Assembly: GCA_003707065.3 (NCBI GenBank)
Contig: PPXM03000007.1
Location: 558,001-622,000, forward strand
Reading direction: 5' to 3'
DNA from: Trigonopsis variabilis
Taxonomy: Eukaryota > Ascomycota > Trigonopsidomycetes > Trigonopsidales > Trigonopsidaceae
DNA: 64,000 bases
The notes under the pieces were generated by a model. It made no database searches and was not told the DNA's origin. It was given only the letters and a program-made list of their open reading frames with translations. Position 1 is the first letter of the stretch. The number at the start of each line of letters is the position of its first letter. The position numbers and the translations under genes are program-made. Of the stretch, positions 1 to 11,414 are shown one piece after another.

Positions 1-1
1 G

Positions 2-268
2 ACAGTTCTGAACGACATGGCAGAATCAGGATATAAGCTTAGAGGTCGAGACATCCATGCTGCTATCCAATACATCAACGACACTCTCGAAGTGCCGGTA
101 CCACCTGCCTTAATGCAGCAGCTATTGCGGAATGGCAATAGTATTCCGAAATCATGGATGAAGCGAGCGGGCCTAGATCGTCGGATGGATGAGGGCCTTG
201 GTTTAAGCGATTATGGATTAGCCCAACTAACTAAGAACGAGCGGGCAGAAATAGGAGAACCGGCCTGA
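2..268 (+). CDS. 3' end of an unidentified protein gene, cut by the window edge
   Basis: The frame is open from base 2 to a TGA ending at 268, giving 88 visible residues. The first in-frame ATG is at 17, but the frame stays open to the edge, so this is more likely the C-terminal end of a longer protein than a complete small one. The visible part is polar and mostly helical in character, with a short proline-containing stretch (VPVPPAL) and an acidic tail. I do not recognise the family. It is convergent with the glutaminase gene downstream, with 185 bp between the two stops. That gap holds nothing I can identify beyond ordinary 3' flanking sequence. Confidence 0.5.
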   Translation, partial: TVLNDMAESGYKLRGRDIHAAIQYINDTLEVPVPPALMQQLLRNGNSIPKSWMKRAGLDRRMDEGLGLSDYGLAQLTKNERAEIGEPA

Positions 269-453
269 ACTTTGTACATATAGGGCCGTCTTACTGTGAA
301 TAACTAAAGAAGTATGAAGACGGAACTTTCTACAGAGCTAGAGTGTGCCCACAATAAATCATGCAATTCTATAAAACAATCTCCAAAAGCATTCACCCCG
401 TTCAATACCGCAGTAGACTATCCTTAAATTTTTAAGGAAATGTGACTAACAAG

Positions 454-1182
454 TCATTCTGTAAGGACAAACTCCTCAAGCCACCACTGATGAAGTCGAG
501 TATCGTCTGTAAGTTCGGGATGAAAAGAAGTGCCTAAAGCTCTTCCTTGGCGTACTGCCACAATTGTTCCATCATCAAGGCTGCTGAGGACCTGGACGTC
601 GTCGAGACTGAAGGTCGAGTCGGAGACGGGAACGTCTGGTGCGCCAACAAAATCCCGAGGAACAGTCTCTGACGTGTTCTTATTAGTCTTTGGAAGAATC
701 TCCTGCACAATAGGAGCACGAATAAATACGGCAGGAAGAGGCGTCTCGAAATCTGGAAGGAAGGGCAATGAAAGCGGTGCGATGAAGCTATCAGTCTGGC
801 GTCCAAAGTGGTTTCGAATCACTTTGACATCCAGTCCTCCCAACAATTCTTGGCCACCTTTTCGAACTTTATCAGCTTGCTCAGCGAGCAAGATCAAACC
901 GGCGCAAGTACCCCAGACAGGACGGCGATCCCCTTTAATAAAATGCCGCAAGGGTTCTAGCATACCGGTCCGTTCAGCCACAAGGCTTATTGTAGTACTC
1001 TCACCTCCAGGCAGCACTAAAGCACAGCATTGCTCAAGTTCTTGCGTAGTCCGAACCTCGATAAAGCTCAATCGTCGCGCTTTAGGATTCTTGATGCGAG
1101 AAGCGGCCTGAGACAGATGGTCAATATGTTCCGCAAATGCGCCTTGCAGAGCCAATACTCCCACGACAAGATCTTGGGTCAT
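454..1182 (-). CDS. SNO1: Pyridoxal 5'-phosphate synthase glutaminase subunit (PdxT/Sno family)
   Basis: Complete, intronless, 242 residues. The family releases ammonia from glutamine and passes it to the PdxS/Snz synthase, which builds PLP from ribose 5-phosphate and glyceraldehyde 3-phosphate in the cytosol. The N-terminus (VGVLALQGAFAEH) and the GGEST loop at residues 59-63 are family signatures. The class-I glutamine amidotransferase triad is visible as Cys93 (GTCAG), His221 and Glu223 (HPE). The length is slightly above bacterial PdxT (about 190-200) and close to yeast Sno proteins, the extra coming from an insert near residues 160-190. The Snz partner is not in the window. A TGAGTCA element lies 95 bp upstream of the start. 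In S. cerevisiae the SNZ/SNO genes are known Gcn4 targets, so amino-acid control is plausible but inferred. Confidence 0.95.
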   Translation of the reverse strand: MTQDLVVGVLALQGAFAEHIDHLSQAASRIKNPKARRLSFIEVRTTQELEQCCALVLPGGESTTISLVAERTGMLEPLRHFIKGDRRPVWGTCAGLILLAEQADKVRKGGQELLGGLDVKVIRNHFGRQTDSFIAPLSLPFLPDFETPLPAVFIRAPIVQEILPKTNKNTSETVPRDFVGAPDVPVSDSTFSLDDVQVLSSLDDGTIVAVRQGRALGTSFHPELTDDTRLHQWWLEEFVLTE

Positions 1183-1750
1183 GGTTGAGTTAAGACGTTG
1201 GATTCAGTCATTGGGACACGTCGCCAAAGAGGCACAGCAGATGCTTGGTAACAGCGACGTGGCATGCTACAGCGGATGAGTCACTGGACAAAAGACGCTT
1301 AGACTCGGTGTTCAAGGATGCAAAGAGTCGGTCTTCGGTTCTATTCTGAATAAGTAAGATTCATGACAAGTTGTATCCTTCCCCTGTTGCCGATAAGACG
1401 TGAGACATAGAGTCTCGTTTGAGTTGGACCAGACAATTTAAGAAGTCTGCAAATTGAGCTCTCTTAAGATTCCCTTATATAATTTAAAGATTTTATATTT
1501 TTTAAATGTTTGTCGGACCAATTTAATTAAGGCAGTGAGCTTAAAATGTGGATGATGATCGATGGCGACATCATTCATTCTCCGTAGGCATTTTTAAGTA
1601 ATAGCCCGATAATTTAATACTGCATAGACTCTAGACTCCAGTGATAAAGTAAAAGATTCAAGGAACAGTAAGCAAAGCGTCGAGTTTAAGCTTTAATGCG
1701 TTGTAATAAGATGCAACGATTGCAACTCTTCACGACCGTTGACCGTTACA
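1183..1750. other. Divergent promoter region between SNO1 and SWC5
   Basis: Gene-free 568 bp between two divergent starts. The SNO1 side is mixed in composition and carries one TGAGTCA. Bases 1430-1640 are AT-rich with several T/A runs typical of a nucleosome-poor yeast promoter. No RNA gene or further coding exon was seen. Confidence 0.6.
1277..1283. promoter_or_regulatory. Gcn4-type TGAGTCA element upstream of SNO1
   Basis: An exact TGAGTCA sits 95 bp 5' of the SNO1 start codon, the distance expected for an upstream activating site. The motif is short and is expected several times by chance in 64 kb. The only support beyond the sequence is the known Gcn4 control of SNO/SNZ genes in baker's yeast. 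Confidence 0.35.
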
Positions 1751-2479
1751 ATGGATCGAGCCGAGGAGGACTACAGAGAGAGCGAAGATGAAGATTATGA
1801 CTCTCAAGCTAGCTCCAAAGAAGAAGAGGGAAAGGAAGAAGTCGAAGAAGGGAACGTTGAGGTGAAAGAGCTAGACAGCGGAGATGAGTTTGTCAAGCAA
1901 CCTAGTTCACTGGAGGAAGGAGGATTGATCAAAACTCGATCTCAGCGACGGAAGGAAGCTCAAGAAAAAGAAGAAGAAAAGAGAGAGACAGCTCAGAAAG
2001 CTACAAAAGATGTTACAAGCATATGGGAGGCCATGAAAATGGGAGCGGATCAAGAATTCAAGGCAAAGAAAGAATCGACACCTCTGGAGGAAGAAACGAT
2101 AACTATCACGCGGACATACGAATTCGCAGGAGAGACACACACGTATGTAACATGGATCAATTGATATTAACCTACTAGAGAAGAAAAAGTGGTGAGTAAA
2201 ACATCTGCCGAGGGCCAAGCTTATCTTGCCTCGCTAAACGAGAAAGCTCCAGTCAAACCTGCGTTCAGAAAAATTCCAAAGAAGCGGAAGGCAGGATTAG
2301 AAGATTTGGCTCAGCAGGCAAAAGCCAGTAAAATCAATACACTGGAGAAATCTCGAATGGACTGGGCGTCATTCGTCGATAAGGAAGGGATTCAGGATGA
2401 TCTTAAAAGGCATAATAAAGCAGGCTACCTTGATAAGCAAGACTTTCTTTCAAGGGTCCGGGACCGTCAGTCGAAATGA
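1751..2479 (+). CDS. SWC5: SWR1-complex subunit Swc5 (BCNT-C / Bucentaur protein)
   Basis: Two exons, 1751-2142 and 2179-2479, give 230 residues. The 36-nt intron has donor GTATGT and acceptor CTACTAG. Without splicing the frame stops before the conserved domain. The N-terminal half is strongly acidic and charged (runs of Glu/Asp/Lys), as in the family. The C-terminal BCNT-C domain is clear: AFRKIPKKRKAGLEDLA, then MDWASFVDKEGI and the YLDKQDFLSRV end. Swc5 belongs to the SWR1 remodeller that exchanges H2A for H2A.Z in the nucleus. The start at 1751 is the first ATG; an in-frame TTG at 1739 was not used. It converges on the next gene with 153 bp between the stops. Confidence 0.93.
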
Positions 2480-2632
2480 TTTGTATCCTACGAGTTTCAT
2501 GACTTTTATTATCTAATTCTCTCCTCTCTAACCACTTATATTAAATAATTGTCATCCTTCATTAAATGTCCATCATTTTATGCTTTCCAGTCTGATAACG
2601 ATATTTGGAAGCAACCATCCATACTTCGCTCG

Positions 2633-4403
2633 TTAGCTTGTCTCAATGAGACTAGCAACTGCGCTGCATTCGCCGGCAAAAAATCTCACCAAAGAATCGC
2701 CGGTCAAAGAGCCAATAAGAAACAGGCCTGGGATTAGTTCAAACCCTTTACCGGCCTCGTTCATCTTGTCCAAACCCTGCTGCTCTCGAGCAAAGATGAT
2801 TGGGCGAAGGCTTTTACTTCGTATCCACGGACTTAAGCCGTAATCTTTGAAATTTATTTCATTTAGGATCATTGGTGATAAATATCCCATATATCCTACC
2901 CTTCCGATTCTTTTCTCTAGTTGTACAGCATTTTTGACTCGGACAAGTAGACTGTCCTGGTGAGTCTCGATGTAGATGTCTCGAGTATTTGAATCTTGAG
3001 TATTGATCACTCGGCCGTTTGGAATACCAACATAGAGGCCATTGCTTTTGGGGTCAATCCAGATCGATTTACCGGATAAAGCAGCGTGTCTCATTCGTTG
3101 ATATATTAGCGCATATTCTGGATAAACTTCTCTATGAAATCCCCGTAGTGGGTTGTTATCTGGCCCTGTCCAGCGGAAAACATGAACAACTCTTTCTTTT
3201 CGATCAGGATGAAGAGGCGTCAAGATCTCATCAGCAGCAGAGAAACCAGACCCTATAACAACCCTAGTAGGGAAATCAATATTATCTTCGAGATCTTCAA
3301 TAGAAGAACTAGGGAAAGGAGACGATGAAGTGGGGGTAGGCGGCAAGTGGTCAGCACTAGGTGTGACATTACCATCGGATTCATCATCGAACACCGGATG
3401 AGCATCAGGATTATAAATTCTTTGGTTCTCCACTTTAGCCAGATCACAAGTATAGACGCCACTGGCAAGAATTACTGAACGACACTTGATAGAGAGAATT
3501 TGATTAGTGTTAAGACAGTGAACTTTAAGTGAGAAGCCTTGGTCGTCTCGTTGAACTGACTTCACAGAATGACTGTAGCGGAAATAGTGATCAATGCCAA
3601 CCTGACTCGGATATTGGGCATAATAGGCAGCCACGTCTCCTCGACGAGGGCGACAGGAGGGAGAGGGAGGTTCAGAGTATGAGTGCAAAAAGAAATCATT
3701 AAAAGTAAAGCCTGGTAAGCTCAGGGTTCCAAAATAAGACAGGCAGCGTATTCCGTCGTCTCTTGCCAGGCGATGGCTTGTAAACGATGCACGCCGGAGA
3801 GGTTGAGATATAGAGCAAGAGCGAGTTAAAGGGATATAATAAGAATCTAGGCTGGGCTCAATTGATTCATGCTTTGATTCTGATGAGCTATCCTGACAAG
3901 ATAGCTCAGAGACAGCCCATTGTCCACCAGGAACCGCGGCTTGAGACAAGACAAGATGTTGGTGACGATGGCTTCGATCCTCTAGCCATTTCACTCTCGA
4001 CCCACTGCTATCACCAAAGACTACGATATCATCCTCATCAGGGATATTTAGAATATCAAATAAGTTAGCAATTGGAAGAATATCGGTCGTTCTCCGAGAA
4101 TGGCTTAGAAATTGAGAAACATAACTAGAAATTCGAGGACTTCTTAAAGCACATAGTAATGAATAAACAGGTCCACTAAATTCTTTGCAACCTTCAAGCA
4201 AATATTCGCTATTTGTAAGCAAACCATGAAGATACGAGTCAGGATGAGGGCCTAATGGAGGATTTGGGTCATATACCGGTATATGGCCATCTAATATATA
4301 AGACATAATTAGCGCTGATGGCCCAGAGCCTTCAATTAGCTACCACAATTACTTTATTCTTACCGATTATTATAGCCTCGACTTGATCGCTATTTTCATT
4401 CAT
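2633..4403 (-). CDS. OSGIN-like FAD-dependent oxidoreductase
   Basis: Two exons, 4364-4403 and 2633-4329, separated by a 34-nt intron (4330-4363), give 578 residues. The short first exon matters: splicing creates the N-terminal dinucleotide-binding motif IIIGSGPSAL (GxGxxA). This is missing from the long open frame alone, whose first Met (4306) lies just inside the fold. A second nucleotide-binding motif, VVIGSGFSAADEIL, sits mid-protein, giving the two-Rossmann layout of flavin monooxygenases. The text around it (PLGPHPDSYLHGLL, a C-terminal GLFLIGSLTGDSLVRF) resembles the OSGIN/BDGI group (oxidative-stress induced growth inhibitor), whose substrate is not settled. It could also be a more distant class-B monooxygenase. 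The flavoprotein assignment is firm, the subfamily moderate. Confidence 0.8.
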
Positions 4404-5244
4404 TCTTTCCCTCTTCCCAAGGGCCTCATAGCCCGCTCAGGTTTCCAAAATTGTCCAAGAGTTATAATTAAAGCTAAGGACGCTTCCACCTAGTTTCCTG
4501 ACGTGCTCATCCACAATTTTTTGTGCTAAGCAGGTGTTTGCAGAGATCACCCGCCATGAATTACTCCAAGTCACGTGAGAGGAATATCCGTGAATCGGCA
4601 ATAGACAACATCAGTTACGACCAGGTGATTAAACTAAGTTCTCTATTAGACGGAAGCATTCCCTTACGGTCTGCTATAAGTGTGTTTAACCAATATTCCA
4701 TCACATTGTCTGGAATTTTTTTTTCTGAGTATACCCCGTCGCTGCTGCCTGCTTCTTGGGAACAGTGTGGTAGGTGTCTATTACCATGTAACCAGTTAAA
4801 CATTGTGCTGAGCCAGCTGCGTCGCTGACCCTGTTTGTGAGAGTGCTATGTTGAATGGACCACTATTTAAACCTATATTACGGTTAGGTAGAATTGATAG
4901 TATGTCATGTTCAAGGTTGCCTTGATTATATAATAATATTCCTCTCAATTGACTAATCATCAAACTGCTTTACGTGAAGGTCTTATCATCCTATGCTCGC
5001 CCTAATAGGTCATAAAGATGCTCGAAGGCTTGTTTCATTTTTGCGGTGATGATGTGAACTGATCACAAGTTGGTATAGACGATCTTGTTCGTGTTTATAC
5101 CACGGCGATGCTTATAGTCTATTGACTGTGATATACGCTAGTAGGGAGCTCATTCCACTATTAAAGCTTGCTCATGGCTGAAATAATGAGTCAATGTTTG
5201 CCTGTCAATACTATGGCATACCTAATTCAAAGTCAATGCCCTAT
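4404..5244. other. Intergenic region upstream of the OSGIN-like gene
   Basis: This 841-bp stretch lies between the 5' end of the OSGIN-like gene and the 3' end of ARO3. It has a CACGTG element near 4574 and AT-rich stretches. A 101-codon frame at 4523-4828 on the + strand has no recognisable similarity and overlaps promoter-like sequence, so I do not call it. Confidence 0.5.
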
Positions 5245-6393
<1,149 letters not shown>

Positions 6394-6911
6394 TTCTGAC
6401 GTTAGAAGACACGGGGCTTCCTCGTCTACATACTTGCTTGTGAAGTGTTCCAAAGGAAGTGTAACGGTGTAGAAAATTTTCAACTCACCATTTGAGGCCA
6501 GAACTTGACGATTATCCGACTAGCTTTGCCGAGGAAGAGCAAAGAATCGGGTCCCCCAACATGGTTCTGCCTGGCTCTGGTGGCGATGCTTTAATATGTG
6601 GACTGCTAGCTTTATAGATCTCACTTTGATACGGCTCCTGCGATATATTGCAGCGAAACTAGAGTAAAAGCCAGAGTGATCTTACAAGTCCGGGGTGTTT
6701 GGGAGATGAGTCATTCACTTGGTTACTAGCTTTCTTAGTTTAAACGTGGTCAATCGTTACTAATTTCCATGAGCTGATTCGCCATGGTTTAGAGAGCTCT
6801 TGTTACACCTCGACGACGTAGATTATCGAATGATATGACAACCAATTGTACTGCTCCCACCTCGTGCGCGCGGGACGAAGACTGTACATTACACGCGTCT
6901 CGACCTTGATC
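6394..6911. other. Divergent promoter region ARO3 / MHF2
   Basis: 518 bp between two divergent starts. The clearest element is the perfect 9-bp palindrome ATGAGTCAT at 6706-6714. No additional exon or RNA gene was seen. Confidence 0.6.
6706..6714. promoter_or_regulatory. Palindromic Gcn4-type site (ATGAGTCAT) between ARO3 and MHF2
   Basis: The nonamer ATGAGTCAT is the optimal half-site pair for Gcn4-like bZIP dimers. It lies about 310 bp from the ARO3 start and 198 bp from MHF2. The assignment to ARO3 rests on known general control of aromatic amino acid synthesis. Confidence 0.45.
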
Positions 6912-7193
6912 ATGTCGGATGAAGAGACCAAATTTAAGCCTGGCACGGTTTCCAAATTAATGACGACGTCATTCCAAAATTCCGATACTAAGATATCGAC
7001 TCAGGCTGTTGCGGTTTCATCCGAATATCTTCGCTTACTTACTAGAGAAGCCATCTGGAGAGCACGCAATCATGCAGCCTCCACTAATGTCAATGATCCA
7101 AACTCTAATGACAATAGTTCCAGCGAACCAAAGCTGATAGTCGGAGTTGAAGATCTCGAAGCTATAGCTGGAACGTTGGTTCTAGATTTTTAA
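6912..7193 (+). CDS. MHF2: CENP-X / MHF2 histone-fold protein
   Basis: Complete, intronless, 93 residues, starting at the ATG of MSDEETKF; an upstream in-frame TTG at 6846 was ignored. The pattern FKPGTVSKLM, then a basic-hydrophobic helix (SSEYLRLLTREAIWRAR), then LIVGVEDLEAIAGTLVLDF fits the CENP-X/MHF2 family, including the characteristic LDF C-terminus. MHF2 pairs with MHF1 (CENP-S) as a histone-fold dimer that helps FANCM/Mph1-type translocases at stalled forks and takes part in the inner kinetochore. A low-complexity Asn/Ser insert sits near residues 63-74. The HIS3 start follows only 188 bp downstream on the same strand. Confidence 0.85.
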   Translation: MSDEETKFKPGTVSKLMTTSFQNSDTKISTQAVAVSSEYLRLLTREAIWRARNHAASTNVNDPNSNDNSSSEPKLIVGVEDLEAIAGTLVLDF

Positions 7194-7380
7194 GTCTATT
7201 TTGGTATAGATATCCTCAATTGAGCATCCATGATCTATTTTTGTGATCTTTTTCCTAGGCTTTCCTTTGTCTGTACCATGCGTCTCAGAGTGTACATCTT
7301 TTAGACCCTTATCAGTTGGCGGCGCCGGTTGCTGTACCCTTCCCACCGAAAAGTTTGACTGCTCCGCTACTGTGCCAGCA

Positions 7381-8055
7381 ATGACTCGGTTGGCTACGCT
7401 CGCTCGGAATACAAACGAGACCAAAATCAAGCTGGTATTATCATTAGATGGAGGAGAAATTAAGTCTCTTGCATCGTCGGAAGCTCAAGTCCAGTCGACT
7501 ACCTCCCAGCAAATCTCGGTAGACTCTGGTATTGGTTTCCTCGACCATATGTTGCATGCCCTTGCCAAACATTCGGGCTGGTCCTTGTCTCTGGTATGCA
7601 ACGGAGATCTTCATGGTAAGCGTGTGCGAGATTCTGGATTGTACTGACTAGTAGTCGATGATCATCATACTGCAGAAGATTGTGCGATCGCTCTCGGATG
7701 TGCTTTCAAGGAGGCTCTTGGACAGGTGAAGGGTATCAAGCGATTTGGATCAGCTTTTGCTCCTCTTGATGAGGCCTTATCGAGGGCCGTTGTTGATGTT
7801 TCCGGCCGTCCTTATGCTGTTGTCGACTTGGGTCTCAAACGAGAGAAGATTGGCGACCTCAGCTGTGAAATGATTCCTCATGTATTACATTCCTTTGCTC
7901 AAGGAGCTGGTCTAACCATCCATGTCGACTGTCTTCGTGGGTTCAATGACCACCACAGGGCTGAGTCGGCGTTCAAAGCCCTCGCTCTTGCCATACGGGA
8001 AGCGACATCCCCTTCGGGAACAAATGATGTGCCTTCGACGAAAGGTGTTTTATAG
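7381..8055 (+). CDS. HIS3: Imidazoleglycerol-phosphate dehydratase
   Basis: Two exons, 7381-7615 and 7655-8055, with a 39-nt intron (7616-7654), give 211 residues. It catalyses the dehydration of imidazole glycerol phosphate in histidine biosynthesis (cytosol). The start ATG gives [16 protein letters not shown]. The metal-binding motifs are in order: [17 protein letters not shown], then [11 protein letters not shown] created across the splice junction, and [20 protein letters not shown]. The C-terminus [13 protein letters not shown] is the family end. The protein is single-domain, without the HisB phosphatase part, as in fungi. It shares the 187-bp spacer downstream of MHF2 as promoter and converges on actin, with 110 bp between the stops. 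Confidence 0.97.
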
Positions 8056-8165
8056 ACTACTTGTAAATATATTTAATATCTATGTCGGCAGGTTGAGCAG
8101 AATTTTGTCTACGCTTTTGTACTCTCAGGCAAGTTTTGCTGATACACAACATACCACTGTCTCGC

Positions 8166-9872
8166 TTAAAGACACTTGCGGTGAACAATTGAAGGTCCAG
8201 ACTCATCATACTCTTGCTTGGAGATCCACATTTGTTGGAAGGCACGTAAGGAGGCGAGAATAGAACCACCAATCCAGACGGAGTATTTACGCTCAGGGGG
8301 AGCATAGATCTTGACCTTCATCGAAGAAGGAGCAAAAGCAGTGATCTCCTTTTGCATACGGTCAGCAATACCGGGGAACATGGTGGTACCACCAGACATG
8401 ACGATGTTGGCGTACAAGTCCTTTCGAATATCAACATCACACTTCATGATGGAGTTATAAGTAGTCTCGTGGATACCAGCAGCCTCAAGACCAAGAACAG
8501 AAGGCTGGAAGAGAGCCTCAGGAGTACGGAAACGCTCATTACCAATGGTAATAACTTGACCATCGGGAAGTTCATAGGACTTCTCGAGAGTAGACGATTG
8601 CGAGGCAGTTTGGAGTTCTTGCTCGAAATCAAGGGCAACGTAACAGAGACGCTCCTTAATATCACGGACGATTTCACGTTCACCAGAAGTATTGAAAGAG
8701 TAAGCCCGCTCGGTAAGAATCTTCATCATGTAATCAGTCAAGTCACGGCCAGCCATATCGATACGCATGATGGCGTGAGGAAGAGAGAAACCTTCGTAGA
8801 TAGGGACAACGTGAGTAACACCATCACCGGAATCGACGACAATACCAGTGGTACGACCAGAACCGTAAAGAGAAAGGACGGCTTGAATGGAAACGTAAAA
8901 GGCGGGAACGTTGAAGGTTTCAAACATGACCTGGGTCATCTTTTCTCGATTGGATTTAGGGTTAATAGGAGCTTCAGTCATAAGAACGGGGTGCTCCTCA
9001 GGAGGAACACGGAGTTCATTGTAGAAAGTGTGATGCCAAATCTTCTCCATATCATCCCAGTTGGTGACGATACCGTGCTCGATAGGGTAGCGAAGAGTAA
9101 GAACACCTCTTTTAGATTGAGCATCATCACCAAGATAGCAGTCCTTCTTGCCAAGACCAACCATAAACACTAAAGACTGTTAGACTAATCCAACCTCCGA
9201 GAGAATATCTTACCTTGGTGACGAGGGCGACCAACAATGGAAGGGAAGACAGCAAGGGGGTTTTCGTGTCCGGCGAAACCGGCCTATGTCAGTTAGTTAA
9301 GGAAATCAAACAAAATTGCTCATTAAAAGATCACTTTTAACTCATTTATATTTTAAATAGGGTCGATTAGATCTTTCTTATCATTCATTCCGTAGCATGC
9401 CGCAACCTTTTTATCCCTTGGCAACCGCCTCGGCGGCCGCGTCGGCTAAAGAGAGCGGTGGCAAACGGCCTTCTAAGCCGATCGGAATGGCCAGAAACAA
9501 GAAAATATGAAGCAATTCATCAACCCATTTCGTTTTATTTCATGAGCAAAATCGATCTGAGCCAAGCTACCAAAGCTCTCCGAGACTTACCTTGCACATT
9601 CCAGAACCGTTATCGATGACGAGCTAAACCAAGTTAATAAATAATCCATCAAGATACACAAGGAATATCACATACAGCAACTTCTTCTATAGTCAAGTTA
9701 GTAATTGTTCAACATATCGCGAAATCCATCATTCGGGATACCGCCCACCCGACATTCTCATCCACAGGAGCAAGATCAATCAATCAAATTGATGGTTTGC
9801 GAAGAAACCTCTCGAAGGCTCCCTATTAGATCGGTAACACCCTGTGATGGATCATTCAAACTTACCTTCCAT
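8166..9872 (-). CDS. ACT1: Actin, five coding exons including 7-nt and 11-nt exons
   Basis: Five exons on the minus strand, 9866-9872 (7 nt), 9676-9686 (11 nt), 9591-9623, 9214-9283 and 8166-9169, give 374 residues. Introns are 179, 52, 307 and 44 nt. The joined N-terminus reads [20 protein letters not shown], followed by the DNase-loop region and the actin signature [12 protein letters not shown] near the C-terminus. Nucleotide-binding blocks [13 protein letters not shown] and [16 protein letters not shown] are intact. The protein is rather divergent for actin, with [18 protein letters not shown] where most fungi have HQGxMVGMGQKDSYVGDE. It ends Arg-Lys-Cys-Leu instead of the near-universal Lys-Cys-Phe. 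Strong codon bias in the long exon suggests high expression. Splice sites of the two tiny exons are inferred from the conserved N-terminus. Confidence 0.92.
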
Positions 9873-10319
9873 GATGATTGTCTATAAAGAGTAGGTGACA
9901 AGGAGGAAGAGAGCACGACAACCGGAAGATAGTCCAACGCTCGAGACGCTTACATAATATTACCGATAGCAACATCACAAAAGGCTCCCTATGGGGTGTC
10001 TGTGTTGACAGTCTGATATGTCTGATATCAAATTCCACTTGTGGTTGGAAGGAGACAATACAGTTTTCGTTCTTCCCTTTACTTCCCTTTATTTCCCAGA
10101 TTTTGCTCAATCGCATAGGATCTTATTGAACTCCTGTCTACAAGCATTGAGATCTCACGCTCTTTAAGGTGACTATTTTGCCTTAACGACGTAGCATATA
10201 CTCTTCGCTAGTCTCCAAACTTTGCTTCTCATTGACGGTTCTACTTCATTTGCTCCAGCTATTTAACTGGCTGTACAAGTTACGCATCATTCTCTTACCA
10301 CTTCTCTGTCATATCTGCG
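9873..10319. other. Divergent promoter region ACT1 / F-box gene
   Basis: 447 bp between divergent starts. The actin side is pyrimidine-rich when read on the minus strand, as in strong yeast leaders. No other gene was seen. Confidence 0.5.
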
Positions 10320-11360
10320 ATGGGTTATGATTCAGATTTAGAAGTTTCCTGCTCTCTTTCCAAATCATCCAAGTTGACACTGGTTTCACTTCCACAGGAG
10401 ATACTGACCTGTATTTATCAGTTTCTCGGCTCTCATGATCTCTATTCTCTTAGTTATACCTCAAGGTACCTTTATGAGTCCGTACTTCCGTTTCTTTACT
10501 CGACAGCAGTTGAATTGCCTGAATATGAAAAGCATTCCTTACTTTGGTTCCTTTTCAGATCATCAGAGGAAAAAAGATCAAGTCTCGATACCTTGCAATT
10601 GCTTTTTCGAAGGCTTGATATTTTATCGAACGTTCATACCCTAATGGTCACTAGCCGTCCAAGGTGCCCTCTCTTTTGTTTAAAAGATAAGAAGGACCTT
10701 ACGTTCCCTTGCTTATTGACTAAAGTCCTAGACTCTTCTCGACTCTCATCTCTAACTCTCAGATGCGATCATAGGTTGGCTTCTTGTGTCCTGCTTCATC
10801 TTCCTTTATCGTTATCAAGGCTCTGTCTTGTCTTATCTGGGCCCTTCTCTTGTATTACTCCGAAACTATCACCTAAGCTTGAGAGTCTCACTATTGGCTA
10901 TGACGGACCAACAGGAACGCAGGTTGCACACATAGCTTCCTGTTTGATTACACAATCATGTGAATCTCTGAGAGAAATCATTATTCTAAGATTAGACCCT
11001 TTCCTCATATTCTCGAAAAGGTCACAAGTCGAGCATTCTCCATCTTCCAATATTGATGAAACAGATCCTTCTAGTAGTTTTGACATCTTGACTCTCAGAT
11101 CACTGCAGTTTTTATTGTTTAATCTGTCTGTGCAGAGTAATACTGGTATTTGGCTGCCTCGTTTTCTCCGTCTCCACTCGTCAAATCGATTAGCAATCGT
11201 GGCTTACAAAGCCACCCACAAATACTGTTCATTTATCGACACGGAGGAGTTTGATCAATTCGACGTGGTTTCAAATCGCAGTCTGCGCTGGAGAAAAAGT
11301 TTCAGTGGTATCAAGACTATAGATCGCCTACGTAAAGCGAGAGGATTAGGGAGAGAGTAG
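10320..11360 (+). CDS. F-box protein
   Basis: Complete, intronless, 346 residues. An F-box is visible at about residues 21-62: LVSLPQEILTCIYQFLGSHD followed by LYSLSYTSRYLYESVLPFLY. The rest is rich in Leu and Ser with irregular leucine-rich stretches (SLTLRCDHRL, LESLTIGYDG, LREIIILRLD). F-box proteins link substrates to Skp1-Cullin ubiquitin ligases; the substrate is unknown. The C-terminus is basic (RSLRWRKSF, RLRKARGLGRE). The 3' end is 55 bp from the convergent GABA transaminase. Orthology to a named yeast F-box protein is not recognisable. Confidence 0.75.
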   Translation: MGYDSDLEVSCSLSKSSKLTLVSLPQEILTCIYQFLGSHDLYSLSYTSRYLYESVLPFLYSTAVELPEYEKHSLLWFLFRSSEEKRSSLDTLQLLFRRLDILSNVHTLMVTSRPRCPLFCLKDKKDLTFPCLLTKVLDSSRLSSLTLRCDHRLASCVLLHLPLSLSRLCLVLSGPFSCITPKLSPKLESLTIGYDGPTGTQVAHIASCLITQSCESLREIIILRLDPFLIFSKRSQVEHSPSSNIDETDPSSSFDILTLRSLQFLLFNLSVQSNTGIWLPRFLRLHSSNRLAIVAYKATHKYCSFIDTEEFDQFDVVSNRSLRWRKSFSGIKTIDRLRKARGLGRE

Positions 11361-11414
11361 CAAGATTCAGTTTACAAGCTTTACCGTATACTCATGACAT
11401 GTCTTTTATTCACC

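Noticed and set aside
530-1111. 193-codon + frame opposite SNO1
   Set aside because: Antisense shadow of a well-supported gene.
4523-4828. 101-codon + frame between the OSGIN-like gene and ARO3
   Set aside because: No recognisable similarity, no splice context, and it overlaps the likely promoter of the OSGIN-like gene.
5187-5193. TGAGTCA downstream of ARO3
   Set aside because: It lies in the 3' flank; the heptamer is expected about eight times by chance in a window this size, and only four copies were noticed.
8352-9173. 273-codon open frame on the + strand opposite the actin exon
   Set aside because: It is an antisense shadow caused by the strong codon bias of actin; the translation has no independent family features.
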